DNA from: Acetobacter sicerae
GTDB taxonomy: Bacteria; Pseudomonadota; Alphaproteobacteria; Acetobacterales; Acetobacteraceae
Direction of reading: 5' to 3'
NCBI RefSeq assembly: GCF_011516765.1
Contig: NZ_JAAABN010000004.1
Location: 236,673 to 300,672, forward strand
Length of the DNA stretch: 64,000 nt
The position numbers and the translations under genes are program-made. This document shows, in pieces, positions 37,407-46,445 of the stretch. Within the stretch, counting starts at the first letter, position 1. Each line of letters begins with the position of its first letter. The notes under the pieces are model-generated. The model saw only the letters and a program-made list of their open reading frames with translations. It searched no databases and was not told the DNA's origin.

Positions 37407-38237
37407 CTAAATTGTTCGTTTCCGAACATCTTCACCTACAAGCACGAGCGCAACATCATGGGCGGCGAGCATCTCGCAGATCGGCGCAGGCGGCATCCGA
37501 TCCGTGAAAAAGGCCGTCACACCGGCGATGCTGCCCGCATCCATCAGAGGCCTGCGCCCGAATTTGGTGTGATCCGCCAGCAGAAAGATCTTGCGGGAAT
37601 TGGCGCGGATAAGTTCGGATGCGCGAATCTCCTCGGCGTCATAGTCCAGAAGAGTACCGTCCTCGTCGATGCCGCTGATGCCGATTACGCCATAATCGGC
37701 GCGATACCGGCTGAGCATGGTCAGGGAATCCGGCCCCAGAATCCCCCCATCCCGCACACGCACCGTCCCACCAGTGACCACAACCCGGCAGTCCTCGCTC
37801 CCTGCCAGCAGGGTGGCGACATGCAGGTTGTTCGTGATGACCTGCAGACCTTTGTGACTCGCCAGCGCCCGGGCGAACGCTTCCGTCGTGGTGCCGATAT
37901 TCACAAATAGGGATGCGCCATCGGGAATCGCAGCAGCGGCCAGTTCGCCGATGGCGTCCTTTTCACCGCGATTACGAATCTGTCTTTGGGGATAGGCGAT
38001 ATTTTCCACCGAAGACGGTGCGCTGGCCCCGCCATGATGACGCAACACCTCTCCTGCGGCGTCCAGTGTGCGGATATCGCGCCGGATGGTCTGCACCGCC
38101 ACATCGAACAGACGGGCCAGTTCCTCGTTCGAGGCATAACCCTGCCGCTTCACCGTAGCGATAATGGCCTGATGACGCGCCTGCGTGCGGGAACCGTCTC
38201 CACCGACATCTCCACGGGCATCAGGCACAGTATTCAC
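37407..38237 (-). CDS. glpR: DeoR-family repressor of the glp genes
   Basis: GlpR binds operators in the absence of glycerol 3-phosphate. The protein has 276 residues: an N-terminal DeoR helix-turn-helix (YASNEELARLFDVAVQTIRRDI) and a C-terminal sugar-phosphate sensor domain with INIGTTTEAFA-like (FVNIGTTTEAFARAL) and DYGVIGISGIDEDGTLLDYD. An ATGA overlap with the recQ stop (38234-38237) indicates translational coupling. The N-terminus has about 16 extra residues compared with E. coli GlpR. Confidence 0.93.
   Translation of the reverse strand: MNTVPDARGDVGGDGSRTQARHQAIIATVKRQGYASNEELARLFDVAVQTIRRDIRTLDAAGEVLRHHGGASAPSSVENIAYPQRQIRNRGEKDAIGELAAAAIPDGASLFVNIGTTTEAFARALASHKGLQVITNNLHVATLLAGSEDCRVVVTGGTVRVRDGGILGPDSLTMLSRYRADYGVIGISGIDEDGTLLDYDAEEIRASELIRANSRKIFLLADHTKFGRRPLMDAGSIAGVTAFFTDRMPPAPICEMLAAHDVALVLVGEDVRKRTI
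37411..37430 (-). promoter_or_regulatory. GlpR-type operator O2 at the end of glpR
   Basis: The plus-strand site ATTGTTCGTTTCCGAACATC matches the GlpR half-sites TTCG and CGAA with flanking AT-rich arms. It overlaps the last codons of glpR and is centred 102 bp from O1. Confidence 0.7.
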
Positions 38238-40147
38238 CTTCCGGAATCAAGGTCTTCAAGCACTTCCAGAACCGCCTCCCCATAGCGGGTGAGCTTGGAG
38301 CTTCCGACGCCTTTGACATCGCTGAGTTCGTCCAGCGTGCCGGGACATTCAAGCGAAATCTCGCAAAGGGTCGCATCTGAGAAAATGTAATAGGGCGGTA
38401 TCTCCTGCTCCCGCGCCTCAGCCAGCCGCCAACGCTTGAGAGCGTTGAAGCGTTCCCGCGCATCCTCGGTCAGTTGATCGGCGATCGAATCGCCCTGCCC
38501 CGTGGACCGGCTGTTTCGGGCAGACGCCTCGACCGCATCCTCTCTCAGCCGCACTTCTTCCTCACCACGCAGGATCGGGCGCGCGACCTCTTCATTCAGA
38601 CGCAGGCCACCGTGCTCATCGCCGGTCATCAGGGCACCACGGGCGATCAGCTGCCTCACCACACTGCGCCAGAACGTCTCGGTTTTATCCTTGCCAATCC
38701 CCCAGACCGACAGACGATCATGACCCGCCCGCGAAATGTTATCCGACGGCTTGCCGCGCAGAACCGCGATCACATGCAGCGCGCCATAACGCTGGCCGGT
38801 GCGATAGATGGCGGACAGTAGCATCCGCGCTGCCTGCGTGCCGTCAAAGGTCGGCACGGGTGTTCGGCAGTTATCGCAATGCCCGCACGGCTCGGTCATG
38901 CCTTCGCCAAAACAGGCCAGCAGCGCACGGGTCCGACAGGATGTGCTTTCCGTGAAGGCGATCATCGCCTCCAGCCGTCCCCGCATGATGCGTTTTTCGC
39001 TGTCGGGCGCGTTGGACTGGTCCAGCCAGTAACGGGCGCGACTCATATCCTCGCCGCCATAGAGCAGCAGCACATCGGACGGCAGTCCGTCCCGTCCGGC
39101 ACGGCCGATCTGCTGGTAATAGGCTTCCGGCGACGCGGGCATATCGAGATGGATCACCGTCCGCACATCGGGACGATCAATGCCCATACCGAACGCGATG
39201 GTGGCGACAATGACAATCGGTTCGCCTGACCGAAACCGGTGCAGGGCGGCGCGCTTTTCCTGCGGCGACAGCCCCGCGTGGAAGGCGCAGGCCGGATAAC
39301 CTTTTTCACGCAGCGAAGCGGCAATCCGCTCCGTACGGGCGCGCGATCCGCAATAGACAATGCAGGCGTCATTGCGATGCTTCTGAAGCGCATCGACAAG
39401 CTGCCGCATCTCACCGCCTTTGGGGCGCGCGGCAATCATCAGGTTCGGGCGATGGAAACTGGCGGACAGCACTTCCGCCTCCGGCATAGCCAGAGCGGTG
39501 AGGATATCATTACGGGTCCGTGGATCCGCCGTCGCCGTGAGAGCGATACGCGGCACGCCCGGAAAATGCTCAGGGAGTGTCTGGAGCGCGCGATATTCCG
39601 GACGAAACTCATGGCCCCATGCGGAAATACAGTGGGCCTCATCAATCGCGATGACAGAGATCTGCTGACGGGACAGACGATCCAGCGTGCCGGGAGACAG
39701 CAACCGCTCCGGCGATACATAGAGGATATCGACCCGTCCGTTAAACAGGTCGCCCCGGATACGCGAAGCCTCGTCGCCGTCCAGCTCCGAATGCAGAGCC
39801 GCCGCGTTGACGCCAAGCTGACGAAGCGCCGCCACCTGATCGTCCATCAGCGCGATCAGCGGAGAGACCACCAGCCCCATGCCGGGGCGGCAGAGCGCGG
39901 GCACCTGATAACAGACGCTCTTTCCGCCACCGGTCGGCATGAGAACAAGCGTGTCCTCCCCCGCCATGACCCGGTCGACGGCCTGCTCCTGCAAGCCGCG
40001 AAAGGCCGGAAAGCCGAAAACACGGTGAAGAACCTCACGCGGCGACAGCCCGACGAACCGGTCACGTCCTCCTTCGGGTCCTGACAGTTCCGGGGCGAAA
40101 CCGCTGTCTCTGTAATCGTCTTCCGACAAGGAGGGCCTTTCCAGCAT
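38234..40147 (-). CDS. recQ: ATP-dependent DNA helicase RecQ
   Basis: RecQ unwinds branched DNA in recombination and fork repair. The 637-residue protein has Walker A PTGGGKSVCYQVP, the DEAH box IDEAHCISAWGHEFRP, the RQC zinc Cys cluster (CRTRALLACFGEG, CGHCDNC) and a C-terminal HRDC domain ending near VKGVGSSKLTRYGEAVL. It overlaps glpR by four bases. Upstream, an OmpA-like lipoprotein gene lies 9 bases away on the same strand. Confidence 0.96.
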   Translation of the reverse strand: MLERPSLSEDDYRDSGFAPELSGPEGGRDRFVGLSPREVLHRVFGFPAFRGLQEQAVDRVMAGEDTLVLMPTGGGKSVCYQVPALCRPGMGLVVSPLIALMDDQVAALRQLGVNAAALHSELDGDEASRIRGDLFNGRVDILYVSPERLLSPGTLDRLSRQQISVIAIDEAHCISAWGHEFRPEYRALQTLPEHFPGVPRIALTATADPRTRNDILTALAMPEAEVLSASFHRPNLMIAARPKGGEMRQLVDALQKHRNDACIVYCGSRARTERIAASLREKGYPACAFHAGLSPQEKRAALHRFRSGEPIVIVATIAFGMGIDRPDVRTVIHLDMPASPEAYYQQIGRAGRDGLPSDVLLLYGGEDMSRARYWLDQSNAPDSEKRIMRGRLEAMIAFTESTSCRTRALLACFGEGMTEPCGHCDNCRTPVPTFDGTQAARMLLSAIYRTGQRYGALHVIAVLRGKPSDNISRAGHDRLSVWGIGKDKTETFWRSVVRQLIARGALMTGDEHGGLRLNEEVARPILRGEEEVRLREDAVEASARNSRSTGQGDSIADQLTEDARERFNALKRWRLAEAREQEIPPYYIFSDATLCEISLECPGTLDELSDVKGVGSSKLTRYGEAVLEVLEDLDSGR

Positions 40148-40156
40148 AAGACGAAA

Positions 40157-40534
40157 TTACTGAGCGAGCAGTTCTATCTCGACGCGACGGGAGCCTACGA
40201 CACCTTGCGCGTTGGAAGGAGGCCGGGTTGTTTCACGAATACGTCTGGAAGAAACACCATCAGCCATAAGCTGCTGGGAAACGGCTTTGGCCCGCTGGAC
40301 AGCGAGCAGTGATTCCGTGGAAAGATCGCCGTTCTGGCGGGCATAACCTTCCACAACCACAGTCCTGCCGGAATAATGTCGGGCCTTTTCAGCGACTTTT
40401 TCCACTACCGAGAGCGAAGTGTCATCGAGCGCCGATGAGCCCTGACTGAAAAAGACGACATACTGCCGGCCTGGTCCCTGATCGGCGCAGGCGGCGAGCG
40501 AACAAAGGCTGACAACAGAAAGAAGGCGACGCAT
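40157..40534 (-). CDS. OmpA-like lipoprotein
   Basis: The 125-residue product has a signal peptide with lipobox LAAC at about residue 15, so it is probably anchored in the outer membrane. The mature domain (VVFFSQGSSALDD, VVVEGYARQNGD, RRIRETTRPPS) resembles the OmpA/Pal peptidoglycan-binding fold, but it is shorter than usual. It is 9 bases before recQ. Confidence 0.82.
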   Translation of the reverse strand: MRRLLSVVSLCSLAACADQGPGRQYVVFFSQGSSALDDTSLSVVEKVAEKARHYSGRTVVVEGYARQNGDLSTESLLAVQRAKAVSQQLMADGVSSRRIRETTRPPSNAQGVVGSRRVEIELLAQ

Positions 40535-40650
40535 GATCCACTCCTCGCGGTTTGATGGGCCGGAGCCATCCTGACGTCAGACTGGCCGAGTCCGTTTCTC
40601 GTGCCTGCGTGAGAGCAGAAGGTCAACAAAAGAGCGTGAAGCAGGCTTTC

Positions 40651-40672
40651 CGCCGGGCGAAAACACCCGGCG
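40651..40672. terminator. Stable hairpin at the end of cydC
   Basis: CGCCGGGCG (40651-40659) and CACCCGGCG (40664-40672) form a 9-bp stem, with one G-U pair in the transcript and a 4-base loop, just after the cydC stop. A long U-run is missing, so terminator strength is uncertain. Confidence 0.55.
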
Positions 40673-40674
40673 TC

Positions 40675-42366
40675 TTACACCGGAACCGCTTCCCCACCGG
40701 AGATGCGCCAGACATGATCGAGCTGCTCCACCCCGGTCAGACGATGGGCGATCAGGATCACGGTCCTGCCCTGTGCGACACGGTTCAGGGTGAGAAAGAA
40801 ATCCTGCTCGGTCTGGGCGTCGAGGCCCGTTGCCGGTTCGTCCAGAACAAGGATAGGGGCTTCCGACAGCAGCGTCCGCGCCAGTGCAATGCGTCGCCCC
40901 TGCCCGCCCGACACCTTGACGCCACCTTCGCCAAGCCATGTATCGAGTGTGTCAGGAAGCGTGCGCACGAAATCACCGACAGCCGCTTCGTCGAGCGCTC
41001 TCCACAGGGCTTCCTCATCCGCATCGGGTCTGCCGAGCAGCAGGTTATTGCGGATCGTGTCATCAAACAGATGCGTCGCCTGTGAAAGCCACGCGATATG
41101 CTGGCGCAGCCAGACGTCCGGAAGAGAGGCGATGTCGACGCCACCAATCAGAACCTGGCCTTCCTGAGGAAAAGCCGCCTTGAGAAGCAGGGCGGCCAGC
41201 GTGGATTTCCCCGCGCCCGACGGCCCCAGCAGCGCAACCCGGCTGCCCGCCGGGATGGTCAGGGAGAAATCACGGAACACGTCGGGACGGTCAGCGCGCC
41301 AGTGAAACGCAACATGCTCGAAAGCAATATCAAAGTGGGTCGGCATCACTGTAGCAGGCGACACGGCCTGCACTGGACGCGGATGCTCATCGGCGATCGC
41401 CACGACCCGATGCGCCGCAGCCCCCATGTTGCCAGCCAGCATGCCCGCACGGGTAAGACCTGACACAGCCTCGAAACAGGCGAAGGTCAGGAACATCAAC
41501 CCGACACCCTGCACGGCCGGAATACGATCGAACCCGATACCGGCAATGGCGGCCAGCAGCAGAAGCAGGGCTGTCTGTGTGCAGACACTGGACAGTGCGC
41601 CAACAAACGCCATGCGACGGGAGAGCTGAGCCTGACGCGCCAGCAGACGGCTGTTCGCGCTGTTAACCTGATCAATGATCCGCGGCCCTGCGCCAAAAGC
41701 CCGGATCTCGCGCATGCCGCTGACAAGATCCAGCACACCAACGCGAAGCGCCGCCTGTGCGTGGCTCAGACCAGCCCCTTCCTTGCGACTCAGCCGAGCC
41801 GCAGCGAGCGGCATGATGAAGGCTGAGGATGCAAAGAGGATGCCGATCAGGATACCCAATAACGAGTTGGCATTGCAGATCACCAGCACCAGAACGGGAA
41901 ATGTCAGGCAGGCTCCGGCCAGCGGCAGCAGAAGGCGGAGGTAAAGCCCGTCCAGCGTCTCGATGTCCGACACAAGTCGGGACAGCAGATCGCCCGCGCG
42001 TCGGAAGCCCAGACCAGCGGCGGCGCCCTGCGACAGAGAACGGAAAAACCACACCCGCAATGTCGCCAGCGCCCGGAACATGGCGTCATGGGCATACAGA
42101 CGCTCGGAATAGCGCAGAACGATGCGACCCAGTCCCAGCACGCGGAGCGATGTGGCGGTGACAAGCACCATGCCGAGCGCCGCCCCGGCGAAACGCAGTC
42201 CGGCGCTGCTCATCAGGGCCAGTCCGGCAAGAACCGCCAGCAGCGAGAGCACCAGCCCCATGGTCAGACGCGCCGCGTGCGGACGCCAGACCTCGACGAT
42301 ACGGATCAGGGCGTCACGGTCGGCCCGCTCACGCGCAGCCACATCACGGGAAGATGGTCGACTCAT
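40675..42366 (-). CDS. cydC: Heterodimeric thiol-exporter ABC subunit CydC
   Basis: CydDC exports glutathione/cysteine to the periplasm and is needed for cytochrome bd maturation. The 563-residue subunit has six membrane helices and an ATPase domain with GPSGAGKST (Walker A), VSGGQGRRIALART (signature) and LVLDEPATGLD (Walker B). It follows cydD on the same strand with 44 bases between them. cydAB is not in the window. Confidence 0.94.
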   Translation of the reverse strand: MSRPSSRDVAARERADRDALIRIVEVWRPHAARLTMGLVLSLLAVLAGLALMSSAGLRFAGAALGMVLVTATSLRVLGLGRIVLRYSERLYAHDAMFRALATLRVWFFRSLSQGAAAGLGFRRAGDLLSRLVSDIETLDGLYLRLLLPLAGACLTFPVLVLVICNANSLLGILIGILFASSAFIMPLAAARLSRKEGAGLSHAQAALRVGVLDLVSGMREIRAFGAGPRIIDQVNSANSRLLARQAQLSRRMAFVGALSSVCTQTALLLLLAAIAGIGFDRIPAVQGVGLMFLTFACFEAVSGLTRAGMLAGNMGAAAHRVVAIADEHPRPVQAVSPATVMPTHFDIAFEHVAFHWRADRPDVFRDFSLTIPAGSRVALLGPSGAGKSTLAALLLKAAFPQEGQVLIGGVDIASLPDVWLRQHIAWLSQATHLFDDTIRNNLLLGRPDADEEALWRALDEAAVGDFVRTLPDTLDTWLGEGGVKVSGGQGRRIALARTLLSEAPILVLDEPATGLDAQTEQDFFLTLNRVAQGRTVILIAHRLTGVEQLDHVWRISGGEAVPV

Positions 42367-42409
42367 GGACGGTCCCCTCTCATGCCGATTTCACGTGCTG
42401 GAGAACAGT

Positions 42410-44146
42410 TCATGCCGCCTCTCCTCCGGCACCGGCAATCCGGCCGTTGGACAGCTCGATCCTCTGTCCCTGAAATTCCTGCAGCGCCGTCGAATGGCTG
42501 GCGAGAATCACCGTACGGTTCCGGGTCAGCGTCTCAAGACTCTCGAACACGTCGCCTTCCGTCACCGGATCAAGGTAGGCAGTCGGTTCATCCAGCAGCA
42601 GGACAGGAGCGTTCTTCAGATAGGCGCGCGCGATGGCGATCCGCTGCGCCTGTCCACCAGACAGACCAAACCCCCCCTCACCGATCATGGTTTCAATCCC
42701 GTCCGGCAGACTGAGAAGGAAACCGTCCACTGAAGCGGCGCGAATGGCCTGCTCCAGTTCCTCCTCCGTGGCGTCAGGCCGAGCGAAAAGAATGTTTTCC
42801 CGCAGTGATCCCGCAAACAGGATCGGTCGCTGCCCGATCCACGAGATCAGGCGCATCAGGCTTGTGGGGGCGATCGTCTGCATATCGACGCCATTGAACG
42901 TAATCCGTCCGGCAGTCGGCTTAATGAATCCCAGGAGCAGTTCCATCACCGTGGACTTGCCCGCGCCCGATGGGCCGGAAAGGATCACGGTTTCTCCGGC
43001 CGCCACCGAGAACGAAACATCGTCCAGCGCCCGTCCACGCGCCTCGTCCCAGATAAACGACACATTTTCAAACGCGATCGCCACACCTTCATCCGCCGCC
43101 ACACGAAGCTGGTGCGTCTCGCCCGTCGAAGCCACCTCTGCCGGGAGCGCCAGAATGTCTTCGGCGGCACCCTGCACGAGCGCACGATCCTGATAGGCCA
43201 GAGCCAGCCCGCGCAGAGGCGCGAAAAACTCCGGAACAATCAGCAGCGCAAAGAGGCTGGCCGTCACCATTGAACGGAACGTCGCGGCGTCAGTCGTATG
43301 GATGGCGGCCTGCACATGCCGTCCGTCGATCAGTGCAATCAGGATCAGCGCAACGATCATGGCGCAGTCTATGGAAGCGGATGAGAGAAACGCCACCCGC
43401 AGGATTTTCATCGTCCGTTTGCGCAGATCATCGGCGGCCTGTCCAAGACGTTGCGCCTCATCATCCGCCCGTCCCGCCAGAACAATGGTGGCGATACCGC
43501 GCATGCGATCGAGAAAGCGGGCCTGAAGCCGCGTCATGGCGAGGAACTGTTTGCGGGAGGCCACCGCGGCCCCGATACCGAACAGCGCCTGCGCAAACGG
43601 CACGAAGAGGCCGCAGAGCGCCAGAATGAGAGCGGCCCGTGGCTGCACGAACGCCGTCAGCACGGCCAGCACGAATGGCGAGGCCACCCACAGTACGGAA
43701 GCCGGCGCCCAGCGGGTAAAGTAGCCGTCCAGCGCTTCGATCCGGTCAACCGCCAGCGCCGCCAGCGCGCCGCTATGTGCATGACGCAGCACGGCAGGGC
43801 CTGTCCCGACGATTGAGCCGAGCACTTCGTTTCGCAGGCGGCTCCGGGCGCGTCGACCCGCCGTAGCGGACGCATTTTCGCTGAGAAAGTTGATCGCGAT
43901 ACGGAGGAGAGCGATGACAACAAAAGCAGGCAGAGGCCACACCGGCACAGGGGCTCCTGCGCCATGACCTGATGGGGTCACAAAATCCGTCAGTGCCGGC
44001 CCCAGAATATTGGCCACACACCAGAATTGTGCCGCCCCCGCCAGACTGGAAACAATGCCCAGCACAATGGACGGACGCACCGCACGCAGTCCCAGACGCG
44101 CCTGCGTCTTGGTCCAGGCCTTTATGGCTGCCTTACTCTCACTCAT
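42410..44146 (-). CDS. cydD: Heterodimeric thiol-exporter ABC subunit CydD
   Basis: The 578-residue half-transporter has six N-terminal helices and an ATPase domain (GPSGAGKSTVMEL, LSGGQAQRIAIARAYL, LLLDEPTAYLD). Gene order cydD-cydC is the standard one. Together they form an inner-membrane heterodimer that keeps the periplasm reduced for heme-protein assembly. Confidence 0.93.
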   Translation of the reverse strand: MSESKAAIKAWTKTQARLGLRAVRPSIVLGIVSSLAGAAQFWCVANILGPALTDFVTPSGHGAGAPVPVWPLPAFVVIALLRIAINFLSENASATAGRRARSRLRNEVLGSIVGTGPAVLRHAHSGALAALAVDRIEALDGYFTRWAPASVLWVASPFVLAVLTAFVQPRAALILALCGLFVPFAQALFGIGAAVASRKQFLAMTRLQARFLDRMRGIATIVLAGRADDEAQRLGQAADDLRKRTMKILRVAFLSSASIDCAMIVALILIALIDGRHVQAAIHTTDAATFRSMVTASLFALLIVPEFFAPLRGLALAYQDRALVQGAAEDILALPAEVASTGETHQLRVAADEGVAIAFENVSFIWDEARGRALDDVSFSVAAGETVILSGPSGAGKSTVMELLLGFIKPTAGRITFNGVDMQTIAPTSLMRLISWIGQRPILFAGSLRENILFARPDATEEELEQAIRAASVDGFLLSLPDGIETMIGEGGFGLSGGQAQRIAIARAYLKNAPVLLLDEPTAYLDPVTEGDVFESLETLTRNRTVILASHSTALQEFQGQRIELSNGRIAGAGGEAA

Positions 44147-44197
44147 GCCGCCCCTATACCGAAGACTCGGCTCAGGAAACAGAGGGCATCTGACGTG

Positions 44198-46018
44198 TCA
44201 GCGTCGCACTCCGGGAATTGGAGGCCCCTTCTCTCCGTCCGCCCGTCGCCCCTGTTTTACGGGACACGTCACAAGAACACGCAACCCGTTCCCTTCCTCA
44301 ATACGGAGGGTTCCGCCAATCTGTCTTGCAAATCCCCGAACCAGTTGCAGACCAAGCCCTCCTTCGTCGAGCCCTGCCTGCAACGCGGCGGTGCTGTCGC
44401 TGTCATCTTCCACCATCAGCGTCAGAACATCAGCCTCTTGGGAAAGGACAACACGGACAGTCCCGGTCCGGCCCGCCAGAAACCCGTAATTCAGCGCATT
44501 CAACAACGCTTCGGCGATAATCAGCACAACCGGAGTCGCAAGATCGGGCGGGAGTGTGACATCACCCGCATCCCCCTCGATCGTCACACGACAGCGAATA
44601 TCGTCCGGCGCAGCCTGCTGTATCTGCTGTATCAGAATGGGAAGAAAGTCAGCCATTCTCAGGTCGGCAAGCTCATCGCCAACATACAGGTGACGCTGCA
44701 ACGTCGAGAGAATTCTCACGCGGTTCCGGGCGACCAGAAGCGCCATACGGGTATCACTGTCCGGCACCCGGTTGGCCTGCAGGCTCAAAAGGGAGCCGAC
44801 AATCTGAAGATTGTTTTTCACTCTGTGATGGATTTCCGCAACCAGTCGTTTCTGGTGTTCCAGAGCCGCTTCCAGTTCAGCTTCACGATGAGCCAGCCGC
44901 CACGTCGCCGTTCCAAATGCGCCGGAAAGTTTGCGAAATTCCCGCGGCATACTGGAGGAGTCGGCGACACTCTCGAACTTTCCCTTTCTCAGCCAGCTTT
45001 CGACATCACGGGTCAGCTGATTGAGGGGTTCAACAACAAGTCTCCGACCCGCCACCATAATCCCGGCCAGACCCGCAATCAGCAGGATTGCGACCATTGC
45101 GATCCACACGAAAAGCAGAAAAATCGCCCGCTTTTCTTCCGGAAGCCGTCTGACTTCGATGAGAGCGAAATCTGACCGACCGACAGGACCGTAAATGTAG
45201 GACCGGTTATTTCTGCGCTCTGCAATACGCTTATGGTCAGAATGGCGACGCGCCTCAATCGCCTCCTGACTGACCTCCGGGTCAGTCGGAGCCCCCCAGC
45301 CACATTGGGGACATACCGACACGAGGGATTCGTCCGCCATGACAAACCACGCGGACAGAGATTTTGAAGATGTTTTTTCCGCCTCATCAGTGGGGGAAGA
45401 AGCATCGTCAGACAGACCCGGCTCCCAGCCAACTGACTGGATCGCCACCAGAAACCGGTTTATCTCACCACTTTCAGTAGCCGGAAGATCCTGCACAACC
45501 CGCAGATAGGGACGTCCCCGATACATCCACAGATGGGCGGGCTCTCTGGCGGGAGGAATGTTGCGGGCGACATTCAGACAATTGGCGTCAGCAGGACCGG
45601 AACCGGTCAGCGCATCCAGAAAAGCCCCTTTCTCATCGACTACAGCAAGAAGACAGTAGCGTCCCTTGCTGGCCGCCTGAGCGAGCAGCAGCAGATTTCG
45701 AAGGGAATCATCATCAGCCGTCTGACCGATCTGCTGCAACATCGCAACGGTACGAAATGTTTCGCTGTCGATATATTTTCCGAGTTCAGAAAACGCCACG
45801 TTGCCGCGCTGGGCGCCTGCCTCGTTCAGGCGGATATAATCCTGCCAGATGACCAGACTTCCAAGGGCCGCAACTGGCAGCACGGACCCCATAATGACAA
45901 CAGCCATCCGGCTTCTGACCGAATCGAACAGCCCGGCGATGCCAATCAGAAAAGAAATCAGAAAACGAGAGGATCGCCAGCCGGGCTGATGACCGTCTTC
46001 CGCCATTTTACGTTCCAC
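44198..46018 (-). CDS. HisKA_2-type sensor histidine kinase (general stress response)
   Basis: The 606-residue membrane kinase has two membrane helices (about residues 36-58 and 292-318) around an extracytoplasmic sensor region that contains CPQC (C236, C239), then a HAMP-like linker, the phosphorylation motif EIHHRVKNNLQ (His398) and an ATPase domain with EALLNALNYGF (N box) and GGLGLQLVRGFARQIGG. HisKA_2/HWE kinases phosphorylate PhyR-type response regulators. It follows the nepR and ecfG genes on the same strand, so it is a candidate stress sensor. The CxxC could sense redox state or bind metal, which is inference. Confidence 0.88.
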   Translation of the reverse strand: MERKMAEDGHQPGWRSSRFLISFLIGIAGLFDSVRSRMAVVIMGSVLPVAALGSLVIWQDYIRLNEAGAQRGNVAFSELGKYIDSETFRTVAMLQQIGQTADDDSLRNLLLLAQAASKGRYCLLAVVDEKGAFLDALTGSGPADANCLNVARNIPPAREPAHLWMYRGRPYLRVVQDLPATESGEINRFLVAIQSVGWEPGLSDDASSPTDEAEKTSSKSLSAWFVMADESLVSVCPQCGWGAPTDPEVSQEAIEARRHSDHKRIAERRNNRSYIYGPVGRSDFALIEVRRLPEEKRAIFLLFVWIAMVAILLIAGLAGIMVAGRRLVVEPLNQLTRDVESWLRKGKFESVADSSSMPREFRKLSGAFGTATWRLAHREAELEAALEHQKRLVAEIHHRVKNNLQIVGSLLSLQANRVPDSDTRMALLVARNRVRILSTLQRHLYVGDELADLRMADFLPILIQQIQQAAPDDIRCRVTIEGDAGDVTLPPDLATPVVLIIAEALLNALNYGFLAGRTGTVRVVLSQEADVLTLMVEDDSDSTAALQAGLDEGGLGLQLVRGFARQIGGTLRIEEGNGLRVLVTCPVKQGRRADGEKGPPIPGVRR

Positions 46019-46152
46019 GCCGTTGCATCAGCAGGCAACCACGGACCAGACCATGCCGCTATCGAAGGACAGAGCGGGGCAAAAAGGTAAAAAAGCCGAG
46101 TCCATTCACATCCACCATGCACAGCATGGAGATGTAAACAGACAAAGCGCTC

Positions 46153-46392
46153 TCACTGGTCGTCCTCATCTTCTTCCAGAAGACGCAGCAGTTCTTCAGG
46201 AATAGGCTCGTTAGCGACATCATCGAAAAGCTGATGAAGGCCACGCTTCAGCCAGATATCGAACGCGTCATCCTCTTTCTTTCCGCCCCTGGCGGAAGAA
46301 CTGGACTTTCGGTCTCTGGCTGACATTGACAACCACCCCGGCAGATATTCAGACGATTCCAAGCATGATGTCGGGAAGCTATCGCCACTCAT
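46153..46392 (-). CDS. nepR: NepR-like anti-sigma factor
   Basis: NepR holds the EcfG sigma factor inactive until phosphorylated PhyR displaces it. The 79-residue protein has the core WLKRGLHQLFDDVANEPIPEELLRLLEE, matching the NepR helix pair. ATG 46392 has GGGGAGGG about 9 bases upstream; ATG 46329 is an alternative that would remove 21 residues. It lies between ecfG and the HisKA_2 kinase gene, in the expected partnership. Confidence 0.87.
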   Translation of the reverse strand: MSGDSFPTSCLESSEYLPGWLSMSARDRKSSSSARGGKKEDDAFDIWLKRGLHQLFDDVANEPIPEELLRLLEEDEDDQ

Positions 46393-46445
46393 ACAGCAGA
46401 ACCCTCCCCTCTTAACATTTCATTTCCTGGAGCGCTGCCAGTTTC

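Noticed and set aside
36152..37507. Long open frame opposite glpD
   Set aside because: It is the antisense of glpD; its composition and lack of a ribosome site or motifs show it is a by-product of GC-rich coding.
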